The notes: a model not told the origin generated them from the letters alone. A stretch of 64,000 nt of DNA from Paraburkholderia phosphatilytica (GCF_003443895.1 NZ_QQOA01000014.1:62001-126000); one strand, 5' to 3'; numbered from the stretch's first letter, positions 53,489-63,057 are shown. Program-made: numbers and translations.

Positions 53489-54541
53489 ATGTTTGCCTCG
53501 TTCTCGACGACGCCCTGCCTGCGCGCCACGCGTACGCGCAATCAGCGGTCGCTGGCCGCAATGCGCACGGCCGTCGCCGCCATGACCGCCACCGCGATGC
53601 TCGCACTCGCCCCTTCGCTTGCGCGCGCCGAAGACGCGTCCGCAAACGCGCAGCACACACTGCGCATCGGCTACCAGAAGTCCGGCCTGCTCGCGATCAT
53701 CAAGGCGCAAGGCTCGCTCGACGCGAAACTGAAACCGCTCGGCTACAGCGTCAAATGGTTCGAGTTTCCAGCCGGCCCGCAGCTGCTCGAAGCGCTGAAC
53801 GCGAACAGCATCGACTTCGGCTATACCGGCGCGCCGCCGCCCGTGTTCGCGCAGGCAGCGGGGGTAGATTTCGTGTACGTCGGCGCGGAGCCCGGCGCAC
53901 GGCATAACGAGGCCGTGATCGTGAAACCCGACTCGCCGCTGCACACGCCCGCCGATCTGAAGGGCAAGCGCATCGCACTGCAGAAGGGATCGAGCTCGAA
54001 CCTGCTGCTGCTCGAAGTGCTGAAGAAGGCCGGGCTGCGTTACGACGAGATCCAGCCCGTCTACCTGCCGCCGGCCGACGCGCGCGCCGCGTTCGAAAGC
54101 GGCGACGTGGACGCGTGGGTGATCTGGGATCCTTACTATGCATCGGCGCAGCAGGCGCTGAAGGCGCGCACGCTGGCCGACTACACCGGCCTCGACGTGA
54201 CGAACAATTTCTACGAAGCCACCCGCACGTTCGCGCAGCAGCATCCCGCTGTGATCGCAGCCGTGCTCGCGCAGTTGCGCGACACCGGCGAGTGGGTGGG
54301 CGCGCATCTGTCGGACACCGCGGCGCTGATCGCGCCCACGGTCGGGCTCGACCGCGCGCTCGTCGAAACCTGGGTGCGCCGCGTGCCCTACGGCACGACC
54401 ACGGTCACACCGGACATCGTGCGCGGACAACAGACTGTTGCCGACGTGTTCTACGACGCGCACCTGATTCCGCGCAGGATCACCGTGAGCGCGAACGTTC
54501 CGACGCTTCCGCAGGCCGCATCGAACCTCGCCGCAAAGTAA
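53489..54541 (+). CDS. Aliphatic sulfonate-type ABC transporter substrate-binding protein (SsuA-like)
   Basis: The 350-residue product has a signal peptide (hydrophobic core AAMTATAMLALAPSLARA, cleavage before EDA). The mature start LRIGYQKSGLLAIIKAQGSL, FGYTGAPPPVFAQAAG and WVIWDPYYASAQQAL are typical of SsuA/TauA receptors for sulfonates. The ATG at 53489 has TAGGAG ten bases upstream. No permease (ssuC) or ATPase (ssuB) genes are adjacent, so it is an orphan receptor sharing a transporter elsewhere. It is divergent from the pre-toxin-like gene across a 290-base gap with nothing else recognised. Confidence 0.88.
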   Translation: MFASFSTTPCLRATRTRNQRSLAAMRTAVAAMTATAMLALAPSLARAEDASANAQHTLRIGYQKSGLLAIIKAQGSLDAKLKPLGYSVKWFEFPAGPQLLEALNANSIDFGYTGAPPPVFAQAAGVDFVYVGAEPGARHNEAVIVKPDSPLHTPADLKGKRIALQKGSSSNLLLLEVLKKAGLRYDEIQPVYLPPADARAAFESGDVDAWVIWDPYYASAQQALKARTLADYTGLDVTNNFYEATRTFAQQHPAVIAAVLAQLRDTGEWVGAHLSDTAALIAPTVGLDRALVETWVRRVPYGTTTVTPDIVRGQQTVADVFYDAHLIPRRITVSANVPTLPQAASNLAAK

Positions 54542-54640
54542 CTCGACGATAATCCCCTTGTTGCAGTTTTCCCGTCACGCGACGGACATCACGGCGCGCA
54601 TTGCCGTATCGCCGTCGCGGCCGCCAACAAGGACCTCGTC

Positions 54641-55510
54641 ATGCTGAACATCCTCGCCGAAATCCATCCGAGCCGATGGACTTTCCTGTGGGACGCGCTC
54701 ACCGCGTTCTCGATCCGTCTGTGCACCGCGCTGCTGATCCTCGTAATCGGCTGGTGGATCTCGCGGCGCGTGCGTCGCTGGCTCAACCGCGTGCTGACCA
54801 GCCGCGCGCGCATGGACGCCACGCTACGGCCCATCCTGTGCGACACCTCCGTATGGGGCATCCGCATCGTCGCGGTGATCGGCGCGCTGTCGCAGCTGGG
54901 TATCCAGACCGCGAGCATCGTCGCGGTGCTCGGCGCCGCCGGCCTCGCGATCGGCCTCGCGCTGCAGGGCACGATGCAGAACATCGCGGCGGGCATCATG
55001 CTGCTGCTGTTGCGGCCGTTCAAGGTGGGCGACAGCATCGATGGCGGCGGCGGCACGGTGGCCGGCACGGTCGAGGAAGTCGGCCTCTTCACCACGCGCC
55101 TCACGAAACCCGACGGCATCTGCGAATACGTGCCGAACGGCACGCTGTGGAGCAACTCGATCCGCAACTACTCGCGTAATTCGACGCGCCGGCTAGACCT
55201 CGAGGTGGACGTGTCGATGCGCGACGACGTGAACCGCGCGCTCGAAGCGCTGCGCGCGCTGACCGAAGCCGATCCGCGCGCGTTGCAGGAGCCGAAGCCG
55301 CAGGTCATGGTGAGCCGCTTCGACGACAGCACCGCGGTGCTCAACATCCGCGTGTGGTCGAACAGCGACGTGTTCTGGGACCTGCGCTGGGACCTCGCCC
55401 GCCAGGTGCGCAAGGCGCTCGCCGACGCGCAGTGTTCGCTGCCCACGCGCACGCGCGAGCTGCATGTCGTGCAACCGTCGGGCGAGGCGGCGGCACGCGT
55501 CAGCGCGTAA
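54641..55510 (+). CDS. MscS-family mechanosensitive ion channel
   Basis: The 289-residue protein has three N-terminal spans; the pore-lining helix has the AVLGAAGLAIGLALQGTMQN pattern (residues about 88-107), followed by the beta domain start FKVGDSI and the YVPNGTLWSNSIRNYSRN segment. It opens under membrane tension to release solutes. Length is that of E. coli MscS. A normal small channel, separate from its neighbours. Confidence 0.93.
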   Translation: MLNILAEIHPSRWTFLWDALTAFSIRLCTALLILVIGWWISRRVRRWLNRVLTSRARMDATLRPILCDTSVWGIRIVAVIGALSQLGIQTASIVAVLGAAGLAIGLALQGTMQNIAAGIMLLLLRPFKVGDSIDGGGGTVAGTVEEVGLFTTRLTKPDGICEYVPNGTLWSNSIRNYSRNSTRRLDLEVDVSMRDDVNRALEALRALTEADPRALQEPKPQVMVSRFDDSTAVLNIRVWSNSDVFWDLRWDLARQVRKALADAQCSLPTRTRELHVVQPSGEAAARVSA

Positions 55511-55779
55511 CTCCGTCAGCGCGTAACTTCGCCTCCCGCGAAGGCGCGGGCGATTCAAACCGTTCGCGCTTCCCTCTCGGTTCCGGTCTCCCAATCGCGG
55601 CGTGCGTTCGCGCGCCGTTCACTGCTCCCAGTCAAACGCGACCGCTCGCAAAGCCCCACCGGGCGGGCTTCCGCGTAGAGTCCGCCGTCTAGCCGCCGTC
55701 TTGCGCAGCGCCGGTGCACCCCCTATCGTTACATCCACCAATGTCACGGTTGATGACGAACGAACAGGAGACGGACCGG

Positions 55780-57372
55780 ATGAATGCCCGCACGATGCCC
55801 CCTGACGCGAACGCGACCATCGAGACCGAAGTCGCGATCATCGGCTCCGGCTTTGCCGGGCTCGGCATGGCGATCCGGCTGCGGCAGGCCGGCATGACCG
55901 ACTTCATCGTCGCCGAGCAGGCGGATGCCGTCGGCGGCACCTGGCGCGACAACCACTATCCGGGCTGCGCGTGCGATGTGCAGTCGCACGTGTACTCGTT
56001 TTCATTCGCGCCGAACCCGCGCTGGACGCGCATGTTCGCGCGCCAGCCGGAAATCCGCGCGTATCTGGAAGACTGCACCGCGCGCTTCGGCATCGCGCCG
56101 CATCTGCGCTTCGGCCATCGGCTCGCGAGCGCCGTGTACGACGACGCGCGGCATCGCTGGCAGCTCACGTTCGAGAACGGCGCGCAGTGGTCGGCGCGGG
56201 TGCTCGTCTCCGGAATGGGCGGCCTGTCGCGCGCCGCGCTGCCCGACATCGAAGGCATGGGCACATTCGAGGGCAAGACCTTCCACTCGCAGCAGTGGGA
56301 TCACCGCTATCCGCTCGAAGGCAAGCGCGTCGCGGTGATCGGCACCGGCGCGAGCGCGATCCAGTTCGTGCCGCAGATCGCGCCGCGCGTCGCGAGCCTC
56401 GCGCTGTTCCAGCGCACGCCGCCGTGGATCATGCCGAAACCCGACCGCGCGATCCGCCCGGTCGAGCAGTGGCTGTTCCGCCACCTGCCGTTCACGCAGA
56501 AGCTGATGCGCACCGGCCTCTACTGGATGCTCGAATCGCGCGCGTTCGGCTTCGCGATCCATCCTTCGCTGATGAAGACCGCGCAGAAGATCGCGTTCAA
56601 GCATCTGCGCCGCCAGGTGCCCGACCCGCGGCTGCGCGCGACGCTCACGCCGAACTACACGATGGGCTGCAAGCGCATCCTGATCTCGAACGACTACTTT
56701 CCGGCGCTGTCGCGCGAGAACGTATCGGTGGTGACGGACGGCATCGCGCGCGTCGAACCCGATGCGGTGGTCACGCAGGACGGCACGCGCCATCCGGTGG
56801 ACTGCATCATCTACGGCACCGGCTTCCAGGTGGCCGATCCGTTTCCGCGCGGCCTGATTCGCGGCCGCGACGGCGTCGACATCGTCGATACGTGGCGCGA
56901 CGGCGCGCATGCGTATCTCGGCTCGACGCTGCCCGGCTATCCGAACCTCTTCATGATCGTCGGACCGAACACCGGGCTCGGCCACAACTCGATGGTCTAC
57001 ATGATCGAGGCGCAGGTCGAGTACGTGCTGCGCGCGCTGCAGACGATGCGCCGCGAACAGGCCGCCGCGATCGAAGTGCGGCCGCAGATCGAGCGCGCGT
57101 ACAACGCGCAGATCCAGCGCCAGCTCGGCCGTGCGATCTGGTCGACGGGCGGCTGCCGCAGCTGGTATCTCGATCCGCGCACCGGCCGCAACACGACGCT
57201 GTGGCCGGGCTTCGCGTTCCGTTTCCGCCAGGCCACCAGCAGCTTCACGATGGACGACTACTACGCGTATGCGCCGGCCGCGGTGCCGCTCGCGCATGAC
57301 GTACGCGGCGCTCACGCTAACGCTTCAGGTGGCGATGCGCGGCTCGATGCGGCATCGGCGGAAGCGACCTGA
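55780..57372 (+). CDS. Flavin-dependent Baeyer-Villiger-type monooxygenase
   Basis: The 530-residue enzyme has the FAD motif VAIIGSGFAGLGMAIRLR (residue about 17), the Baeyer-Villiger fingerprint FEGKTFHSQQWDHRYPLEGK (about 162-181), and the second cofactor motif VAVIGTGASAIQ for NADPH. It inserts oxygen into ketones or oxidises related substrates. The ATG at 55780 with GGAG nine bases upstream is chosen; earlier in-frame starts at 55741 and 55753 are possible. First gene of a four-gene operon ending with an alpha/beta hydrolase that could open an ester product. Confidence 0.9.
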   Translation: MNARTMPPDANATIETEVAIIGSGFAGLGMAIRLRQAGMTDFIVAEQADAVGGTWRDNHYPGCACDVQSHVYSFSFAPNPRWTRMFARQPEIRAYLEDCTARFGIAPHLRFGHRLASAVYDDARHRWQLTFENGAQWSARVLVSGMGGLSRAALPDIEGMGTFEGKTFHSQQWDHRYPLEGKRVAVIGTGASAIQFVPQIAPRVASLALFQRTPPWIMPKPDRAIRPVEQWLFRHLPFTQKLMRTGLYWMLESRAFGFAIHPSLMKTAQKIAFKHLRRQVPDPRLRATLTPNYTMGCKRILISNDYFPALSRENVSVVTDGIARVEPDAVVTQDGTRHPVDCIIYGTGFQVADPFPRGLIRGRDGVDIVDTWRDGAHAYLGSTLPGYPNLFMIVGPNTGLGHNSMVYMIEAQVEYVLRALQTMRREQAAAIEVRPQIERAYNAQIQRQLGRAIWSTGGCRSWYLDPRTGRNTTLWPGFAFRFRQATSSFTMDDYYAYAPAAVPLAHDVRGAHANASGGDARLDAASAEAT

Positions 57373-57436
57373 GTTGCGCGCGTGCGTGCCAACAGGATCG
57401 ACATAGACCACGAATCACGGACACCGGAGAACGTGA

Positions 57437-58351
57437 ATGAAAACTTTTCGAGGCAAGGTTGCGGCGATTACCGGCGCGGCTTCGGGCATGGGGCGCTCGC
57501 TTGCGCTCCAGCTCGCGGGCGAAGGTTGCCATCTCGCGCTCGCGGATCGCAACGCGCAGGGTCTCGCTGAAACCGCGCAGCTCGCGGCGGCGCTCGCACC
57601 GAAAGCGACCGGCGCGCCGCTGAAAATCACGACCCGCGCGCTCGACGTGTCGGACCGCGCGGCGATGTTCGACTGGGCCGCCGACACCGCCGCCGCGCAC
57701 GGCCGCGTAAACCTGATCTTCAACAACGCGGGCGTCGCGCTGTCGAGCACCATCGACGGGATGGACTACACGGACCTTGAATGGATCGTCGGCATCAATT
57801 TCTGGGGCGTCGTGCACGGCACGAAAGCGTTCCTGCCGCATCTGAAGGCGTCCGGCGAAGGTCACGTGATCAACACGTCGAGCGTGTTCGGTCTCTTCGC
57901 GCAGCCCGGCATGAGCGGCTACAACGCGACCAAGTTCGCAGTGCGCGGTTTCACCGAGGCGCTGCGCCAGGAGCTCGACCTGATGAAGTGCGGCGTGTCG
58001 GCGACCTGCGTGCATCCGGGCGGCATCCGCACGAACATCGCGCAGGCGAGCCGCATCGCGCAGAACATGGTCGGCTTCATGATCGAAGACGAGCAGCAAG
58101 GCAAGGACGACTTCGAAAAGTTCTTCATCACGACCGCAGACGAAGCCGCGCGCGTGATTCTCGACGGCGTGCGCCGCAATAAGCGCCGCGTGCTGATTGG
58201 CCGCGACGCGCGCGCCGCCGACTGGCTCGCGCGCACGCTGCCCGCCGCCTATCAGACGCTCGTCGTGCTGCAAACGCGCCGGATGCGGCGCATCGCCGCC
58301 AGACGCGCGCGCCGCGCCGAAGCCGGCGCGGTCGCGAGCCGTCGCGCGTAA
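57437..58351 (+). CDS. Short-chain dehydrogenase/reductase
   Basis: The 304-residue SDR starts MKTFRGKVAAITGAASGMGR (TGxxxGxG). It has the NNAG motif (FNNAGVAL), a catalytic serine in NTSSVFGLF and YNATKFAVRGF (YxxxK). In this operon it probably makes the ketone used by the monooxygenase or acts on a later alcohol. It begins 64 bases after the monooxygenase gene. Confidence 0.9.
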   Translation: MKTFRGKVAAITGAASGMGRSLALQLAGEGCHLALADRNAQGLAETAQLAAALAPKATGAPLKITTRALDVSDRAAMFDWAADTAAAHGRVNLIFNNAGVALSSTIDGMDYTDLEWIVGINFWGVVHGTKAFLPHLKASGEGHVINTSSVFGLFAQPGMSGYNATKFAVRGFTEALRQELDLMKCGVSATCVHPGGIRTNIAQASRIAQNMVGFMIEDEQQGKDDFEKFFITTADEAARVILDGVRRNKRRVLIGRDARAADWLARTLPAAYQTLVVLQTRRMRRIAARRARRAEAGAVASRRA

Positions 58352-58419
58352 GCGCACAACATGCGCGAGATCGCGAAAGCAAAAGCACAAGCCATCGCCA
58401 GATCCAAGGAGTCCAGAAC

Positions 58420-59310
58420 ATGATGCCCGTTCGCCGAGACCTTCGTTTCAACCTGCCGCCCGAGCGCGCCAGCGACTGGCACGGCCAGGGCCCGTACGTC
58501 ACGCACTTCTTCAATGCGCTGTCGCTGCTGTTTCCGGCGGGCGAACGCTTCTTCATGGACAGCGTGCGCTACTATCGAGATCAGGTTCACGACCCCGAGC
58601 TGAAGAAGCAGGTGCTCGGTTTCATCGGACAGGAAGCGATGCACACGCGCGAACACATCGAGTACAACGCTCTGCTCGAAGCGGCCCGGCTGCCCGCGCA
58701 CAAGCTCGACCGGCGGCTCACGTGGTTCCTGAACCTGAACCGCAGGATCCTGCCGCCGTCGTACCAGCTCGCGATGACGGTTGCGCTCGAACACTACACC
58801 GCGATGCTCGCGGGCATGCTGCTCGACGACGACACGCGCATCGCGGGTTCCGTCGAAGGCTATGCGCAGATGTGGACGTGGCACGCGCTCGAGGAAACCG
58901 AGCACAAGTCGGTATCGTTCGACGTCTGGAACACAGTGATGAAGCCCGGCCTCAACCGCTACCTTGTCCGCACCGGCACGATGATCACGGTGACGATCTT
59001 CTTCTGGCTGATCGTGTTCGACTTCCACGTGCGTCTGCTGATCGCCGACCGCAAGCGCGGCGGCCATCTGCGCGGCATGTGGCGCATCACGAAATTTCTC
59101 TACGGGCCGCGCGGCGTGTTTCCCGGCATCGCGCTCGAATGGCTGCGCTTCTTCAAGCCCAGCTTCCATCCGTGGGACCACGACAATCGCGGGCATCTGC
59201 AGCGCATCGACGGGCTGGTGGCCGCGGTCGAGGCTTCGAACGCTGCGTATGCGGCCGCGAACGGCGCGCCGCTGAAGGCATCGCGGCGCGGCATCCGGGC
59301 GGCTGCATGA
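58420..59310 (+). CDS. Predicted metal-dependent hydrolase (ferritin-like, PF10118 type)
   Basis: The 296-residue protein has paired metal-ligand motifs: GFIGQEAMHTREHIEYN (near residue 68) and EETEHKSVSFDVWN (near 152), with an earlier acidic helix. It also carries a hydrophobic stretch near 190-210 (MITVTIFFWLIVFDFHVRLL). Proteins of this family form a di-metal helical bundle; the reaction is not known. The ATG at 58420 has AAGGAG eight bases upstream. The stop overlaps the next start as ATGA. Confidence 0.82.
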   Translation: MMPVRRDLRFNLPPERASDWHGQGPYVTHFFNALSLLFPAGERFFMDSVRYYRDQVHDPELKKQVLGFIGQEAMHTREHIEYNALLEAARLPAHKLDRRLTWFLNLNRRILPPSYQLAMTVALEHYTAMLAGMLLDDDTRIAGSVEGYAQMWTWHALEETEHKSVSFDVWNTVMKPGLNRYLVRTGTMITVTIFFWLIVFDFHVRLLIADRKRGGHLRGMWRITKFLYGPRGVFPGIALEWLRFFKPSFHPWDHDNRGHLQRIDGLVAAVEASNAAYAAANGAPLKASRRGIRAAA

Positions 59311-60314
59311 TCCGCGAACTGCAGACCGTCGACGCCGACGGCGTGCAGCTCGCCGTGTACGTGAGCGGGCCGCCCGATGCGCCGCCGCTGATCCTCGTGC
59401 ACGGCTATCCGGATTCGGCGCTGGTGTGGGAGCCGCTGCGCGCGCTGCTCGATCACCGCTATCGCGTGATTGCGTACGACGTGCGCGGCGCCGGCGCGTC
59501 CGATGCACCGCGTTCGCGCCGCGCGTACCGGCTGGAGCAGCTCGCCGCCGACCTCGCCGCGGTCGCCGATGCGACCTGCGGCACGCGTCCGTTTCATCTG
59601 GTCGGGCACGACTGGGGCTCGATCCAGTGCTGGGAAGCCGTCTCCGACACGCGCTTCGCGGGCCGCATCGCGTCGTACACGTCGATCTCGGGCCCATGCC
59701 TCGATCATGCGTCCACCGCGCTGCGCGGCGGCAAGTCCGCTGCGGCCTCCGCTACCGCCGGCACGAACACCGCACCGCGCGAACGTCACGGCATGCCGCA
59801 GTTCCTGAAGTCCTGGTACATCGTGTTCTTTCATCTGCCGCTGCTGCCCGAGCTGGTGTGGCTGCTCGGCGGCGCGCGGCTGTGGCCGCTGTGGCTGCGG
59901 CTCACCGAACGGGTGCGGGCCGAACGCGATCCGGCGCAGACCCGCAACGCGCTCAACGGCCTCGCGCTGTACCGCACGAATTTCGTCGACCGGCTGCTGC
60001 ATCCGCGGCCGCGCCGCGCCGTCGCGCCGGTGCAATGCATCGTGCCGCTGCGCGATCGCTATGTCGGACCGGAGCTGTCGCTGGGTCTCGAACCGTGGGT
60101 GGGGCACTACCCGCGCGAAACGATCGACGCCGGGCATTGGGTCGTGCTGCGCGAGCCTGACCGGATCGCCGCGCTGATCGAGCGCTTCGTGCGGCAGCAC
60201 GAGACGATGTGGGCCGCGAACGCCGCGCCGGCCGGTGCTGCGCCTGGGGCTTCAGCGGCCCCGTCGGGCGCATGGCCGCCGCACGATCAGGTGCGTTTCC
60301 AGATGCCTTCGTAG
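59307..60314 (+). CDS. Alpha/beta hydrolase
   Basis: The 335-residue enzyme shows ILVHGYPDSALVWEPLRALL (oxyanion HGxP, near residue 30), YDVRGAGASDAP and the nucleophile elbow VGHDWGSIQCWE. In this elbow the nucleophile position is aspartate, as in epoxide hydrolases and haloalkane dehalogenases, rather than the serine of esterases. The histidine is in DAGHWVVLREP near residue 275. It overlaps the preceding gene by four bases. The 3' end overlaps the convergent gene at 60287 by 28 bases. Confidence 0.88.
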   Translation: MIRELQTVDADGVQLAVYVSGPPDAPPLILVHGYPDSALVWEPLRALLDHRYRVIAYDVRGAGASDAPRSRRAYRLEQLAADLAAVADATCGTRPFHLVGHDWGSIQCWEAVSDTRFAGRIASYTSISGPCLDHASTALRGGKSAAASATAGTNTAPRERHGMPQFLKSWYIVFFHLPLLPELVWLLGGARLWPLWLRLTERVRAERDPAQTRNALNGLALYRTNFVDRLLHPRPRRAVAPVQCIVPLRDRYVGPELSLGLEPWVGHYPRETIDAGHWVVLREPDRIAALIERFVRQHETMWAANAAPAGAAPGASAAPSGAWPPHDQVRFQMPS

Positions 60315-60847
60315 TCGATCACGACGCCGTCTTCATCCACGTCAAGCTCGGCGGTAAAGCCGGTTCCCACACTCTCGTAGCGAAACCGCCGGCCGGCGGC
60401 GAGACACGTGTACGCCTGGCTCGCGCGCGTGATCTGCAGGTCGGGCAGCGCGATCCACGCGACTTCGATCGTCTGCCGCGCGCCTTCGGTCCACGCGAGC
60501 CGGCGGATCGGCAGCGTGTTCGTGAACGGCGTCGCGATGATGTCGATATCGATGCAGCCTTCGATCAAACTCAACGCGAGGCCGTGACCGTCGCGCCAGT
60601 GGCCTTCGCCGTCGCCATGCAACTCCAGCATGGGGCCGCCCACTACCTGTAGCTGCGCTTCGCGCGTGCGCCACTGCGGGTCGCATCGCACGTGGTACGT
60701 GAGCCCGAAGCGCTCGCCGTCGATGTCGCCGACGACCACGCTGTCGATATGAAAGCCGTCGTCGCGCGCGTCGAACACAAGGTGCTCGATACCCTGACCG
60801 CCCGGGTCGTTTTCACCCGTCAGCAAACTCCAGCGCAGCTCGCGCAT
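60287..60847 (-). CDS. Putative glycolipid-binding protein (PF06475 type)
   Basis: The 186-residue soluble protein begins MRELRWSLLTGENDPGGQGI. Its EHLVFDARDDGFHIDSVVVG, CIDIDIIATPFTNTLPIRRL and YESVGTGFTAELDVDEDGVV segments match a family of single-domain proteins annotated as putative glycolipid-binding. No signal peptide is present, so it is cytoplasmic as predicted. Function is not established. It is transcribed against the monooxygenase operon, and the two 3' ends overlap. Confidence 0.8.
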   Translation of the reverse strand: MRELRWSLLTGENDPGGQGIEHLVFDARDDGFHIDSVVVGDIDGERFGLTYHVRCDPQWRTREAQLQVVGGPMLELHGDGEGHWRDGHGLALSLIEGCIDIDIIATPFTNTLPIRRLAWTEGARQTIEVAWIALPDLQITRASQAYTCLAAGRRFRYESVGTGFTAELDVDEDGVVIDYEGIWKRT

Positions 60848-61018
60848 GTCGGCTCCCGTGGACGTGACAGCACATCGTAGCGTCTCGCGCGCGAATAGAC
60901 ACTATCAATCCGGCGCGATGCCGCTCGCGGCACGCTTCGCCTATGCTGCTGGCTTTCCTTGCCGTGACGCGCGTCTTTCCCTTCAACCCGCGCGCCCTAC
61001 AACGCCCTGCCCTTCGTC

Positions 61019-62050
61019 ATGTCCGCCACGTCCGATCCCACTCCTATCGCGCTGCGCACGTTGCTGCGCAGCGTCGGACAGATCGTGCTGCAGCCGAACG
61101 CGTGGACCGGGCTCTGCGTGCTCGCGGCGCTCGCGATCGGCGCTCCGCGGCTTGCGTGCGCGGCCGTGACGGGCGCGATCGCGGCGAATATCGGCGCGCT
61201 GCTCGCGGGCTGCGACGAGCATGAGCAGCACGATGGCCTGTACGGGTTCAACGGCGCGCTCGCGGCGATCGCAGCGAACGTCTTCGTCGACGATGCCGCG
61301 ACTGCAATGGCGGTCGCGCTGCTGGCATCGACCGCGACCGGCTGGTGTCAACCCGCGCTCGCGCGCCGGCTTCGCATGTTTGGGGTCGCGTGCTATTCGT
61401 CGCCGTGTCTTGTGGTCAGCTGGTGCTGGCTGGCGCTGATGCAGCCGGTGCATGTCGTCACTGCGTCGGCGCCTCTGACACCGCAAGTCTGGACCGCTGC
61501 GACGCTAGCGAACGGCGTGCTCGCCGGCATCGCGCAGACCACGTTCGCATCCGGCGCCTGGGCGGGCGCGCTGGTGCTCGCGGGGATCGCGCTGTCATCG
61601 CGCCGTCATGCGGGCTGGGCGCTGGCGGGTGCGGCACTTGCGGGCGCGATCCAGCTGGCGCTTTCGGACACAGGCGCGACGTCATTCACACAGGGCCTCG
61701 CGGGCTTCAACGGCGCGCTGACTGCGCTCGCGCTGGCCGACTGCGGCGCTCTTGCCACGCTCGCCGGCGTGCTGCTCGCTGTCGCGCTCCAGCAATGGAC
61801 GGGCTACTATCATTGGCCTGCGATGACCGCGCCGTTCGTGCTCGCGACATGGGTCGCCCAAAGGGTCACCGCGTGGGCCACCCGCAAGCGCCACGGCACG
61901 CATCGAAGCACATCGGCGCGCATCGTACGCGCCGCCCGCCAGGCGCTCGTGCGCCGCATCATCGAATCGAGGAGCCGCAGATGTCGTTCGCTCACAACCC
62001 CGCGGGACGCATCGCCGCCCGCGGCCCCATCAGCGCGGCGGAACAGCTGA
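61019..62050 (+). CDS. Urea transporter (UT family)
   Basis: The 343-residue membrane protein has an internal duplication, each half with the family signature (LYGFNGALAAIA near residue 75 and LAGFNGALTALAL near residue 225), which form the urea pore. The C-terminal tail (about the last 60 residues) is arginine-rich and overlaps the next gene by 70 bases, so the true 3' end may have been extended by loss of an earlier stop. No urease genes are in the window. Confidence 0.85.
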   Translation: MSATSDPTPIALRTLLRSVGQIVLQPNAWTGLCVLAALAIGAPRLACAAVTGAIAANIGALLAGCDEHEQHDGLYGFNGALAAIAANVFVDDAATAMAVALLASTATGWCQPALARRLRMFGVACYSSPCLVVSWCWLALMQPVHVVTASAPLTPQVWTAATLANGVLAGIAQTTFASGAWAGALVLAGIALSSRRHAGWALAGAALAGAIQLALSDTGATSFTQGLAGFNGALTALALADCGALATLAGVLLAVALQQWTGYYHWPAMTAPFVLATWVAQRVTAWATRKRHGTHRSTSARIVRAARQALVRRIIESRSRRCRSLTTPRDASPPAAPSARRNS

Positions 62051-62757
62051 CCCGCGTGGATCTCGCGGCCGCGTACCGGCTCGCCGCGCTGAACGGCTGG
62101 GACGACCTGATCTACACGCATATTTCCGCAAGCGTGCCCGACGAACCGGGGCACTTCCTGATCGACCCGTTCGGGCTCACGTTCGACGAAGTGCGCGCAT
62201 CGGATCTGGTCAAGATCGATATCGACGGGAACATCGTCGGCGACAGCGAGCATCCGGTGAACGCAACCGGCTTCGCATTGCATGCCGCCGTTCACAGCGC
62301 GCGCAGCGACGCGTTCTGCGTGATGCACCTGCACAACAGCGCGGGCATCGCGGTGTCGGCGCAGCACGACGGGCTGCTGCCGGCGTCGCAGCACGCGATG
62401 CGCTTCTACCGCAAGCTCGGCTATCACGACTACGAAGGCCTCGCGTTCTCGCCGGTCGAGGGCACACGGCTCATCGCGCATCTCGCCGATCATCCTGCGA
62501 TGCTGCTGCGCAATCACGGCACGCTGACCGTCGGCCGTACGGTGGCCGAGGCCTACGTGCTGATGGCCACACTGATCAAGGCCTGCGAGATCCAGCTCGA
62601 CGCGCAGGCGGGCGGCGCGCCACTGGTGCTGCCGTCGCCCGACGTCGCGGCGCGCACCGCCGAACAGTTGTACGACGACGGCGCGATCGAAGGCGAACTC
62701 GAATGGCCCGCGCTGCTCCGCAGGCTGGACCGTCTCGATCGCAGTTACCGCGACTGA
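61981..62757 (+). CDS. Class II aldolase/adducin family protein
   Basis: The 258-residue protein has the family's metal-binding and substrate segments: GWDDLIYTHISASVPDEPGH, VMHLHNSAGIAVSAQHDG (HxH metal ligands, near residue 118) and MLLRNHGTLTVGRTVAEAYV (a third histidine). The ATG at 61981 has GAGGAG eight bases upstream, inside the urea transporter tail. Substrate unknown. It lies upstream of a small tautomerase gene. Confidence 0.88.
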   Translation: MSFAHNPAGRIAARGPISAAEQLTRVDLAAAYRLAALNGWDDLIYTHISASVPDEPGHFLIDPFGLTFDEVRASDLVKIDIDGNIVGDSEHPVNATGFALHAAVHSARSDAFCVMHLHNSAGIAVSAQHDGLLPASQHAMRFYRKLGYHDYEGLAFSPVEGTRLIAHLADHPAMLLRNHGTLTVGRTVAEAYVLMATLIKACEIQLDAQAGGAPLVLPSPDVAARTAEQLYDDGAIEGELEWPALLRRLDRLDRSYRD

Positions 62758-62859
62758 CGCGCGCCTGTTTTCATCAGTGCTTTTTTCCATCGCGACGCGC
62801 GCAGCTCGCGTCGCATGCGTCACCACCATGCAACTCAACGTAACGTTAAGGACATCACC

Positions 62860-63057
62860 ATGCCGACTTTCCGTATCGAGCTGTTCGAAGGCCGCAGCGT
62901 CGAAGACAAACGCCGCCTCGTCGACGCGATCACCCGCACGACCTGCGAAACGCTCGGCGTGACGCCGGGCTCCGTCGACATCATCCTCGTCGACGTGAAG
63001 CGCGAAAACTGGGCGACCGGTGGACGGCTATGGTCCGATCCGGAACCTGCGGTCTGA
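62860..63057 (+). CDS. 4-oxalocrotonate tautomerase-like small protein
   Basis: The 65-residue protein starts MPTFRIELFEGRSVEDKRRL: removal of methionine leaves the N-terminal proline used as catalytic base. The length and the VDIILVDVKRENWATGG region match the tautomerase family. The ATG at 62860 has AAGGA upstream; a longer frame would bury the proline and is rejected. It probably works with the adjacent aldolase-like gene or an unlinked pathway. Confidence 0.9.
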   Translation: MPTFRIELFEGRSVEDKRRLVDAITRTTCETLGVTPGSVDIILVDVKRENWATGGRLWSDPEPAV

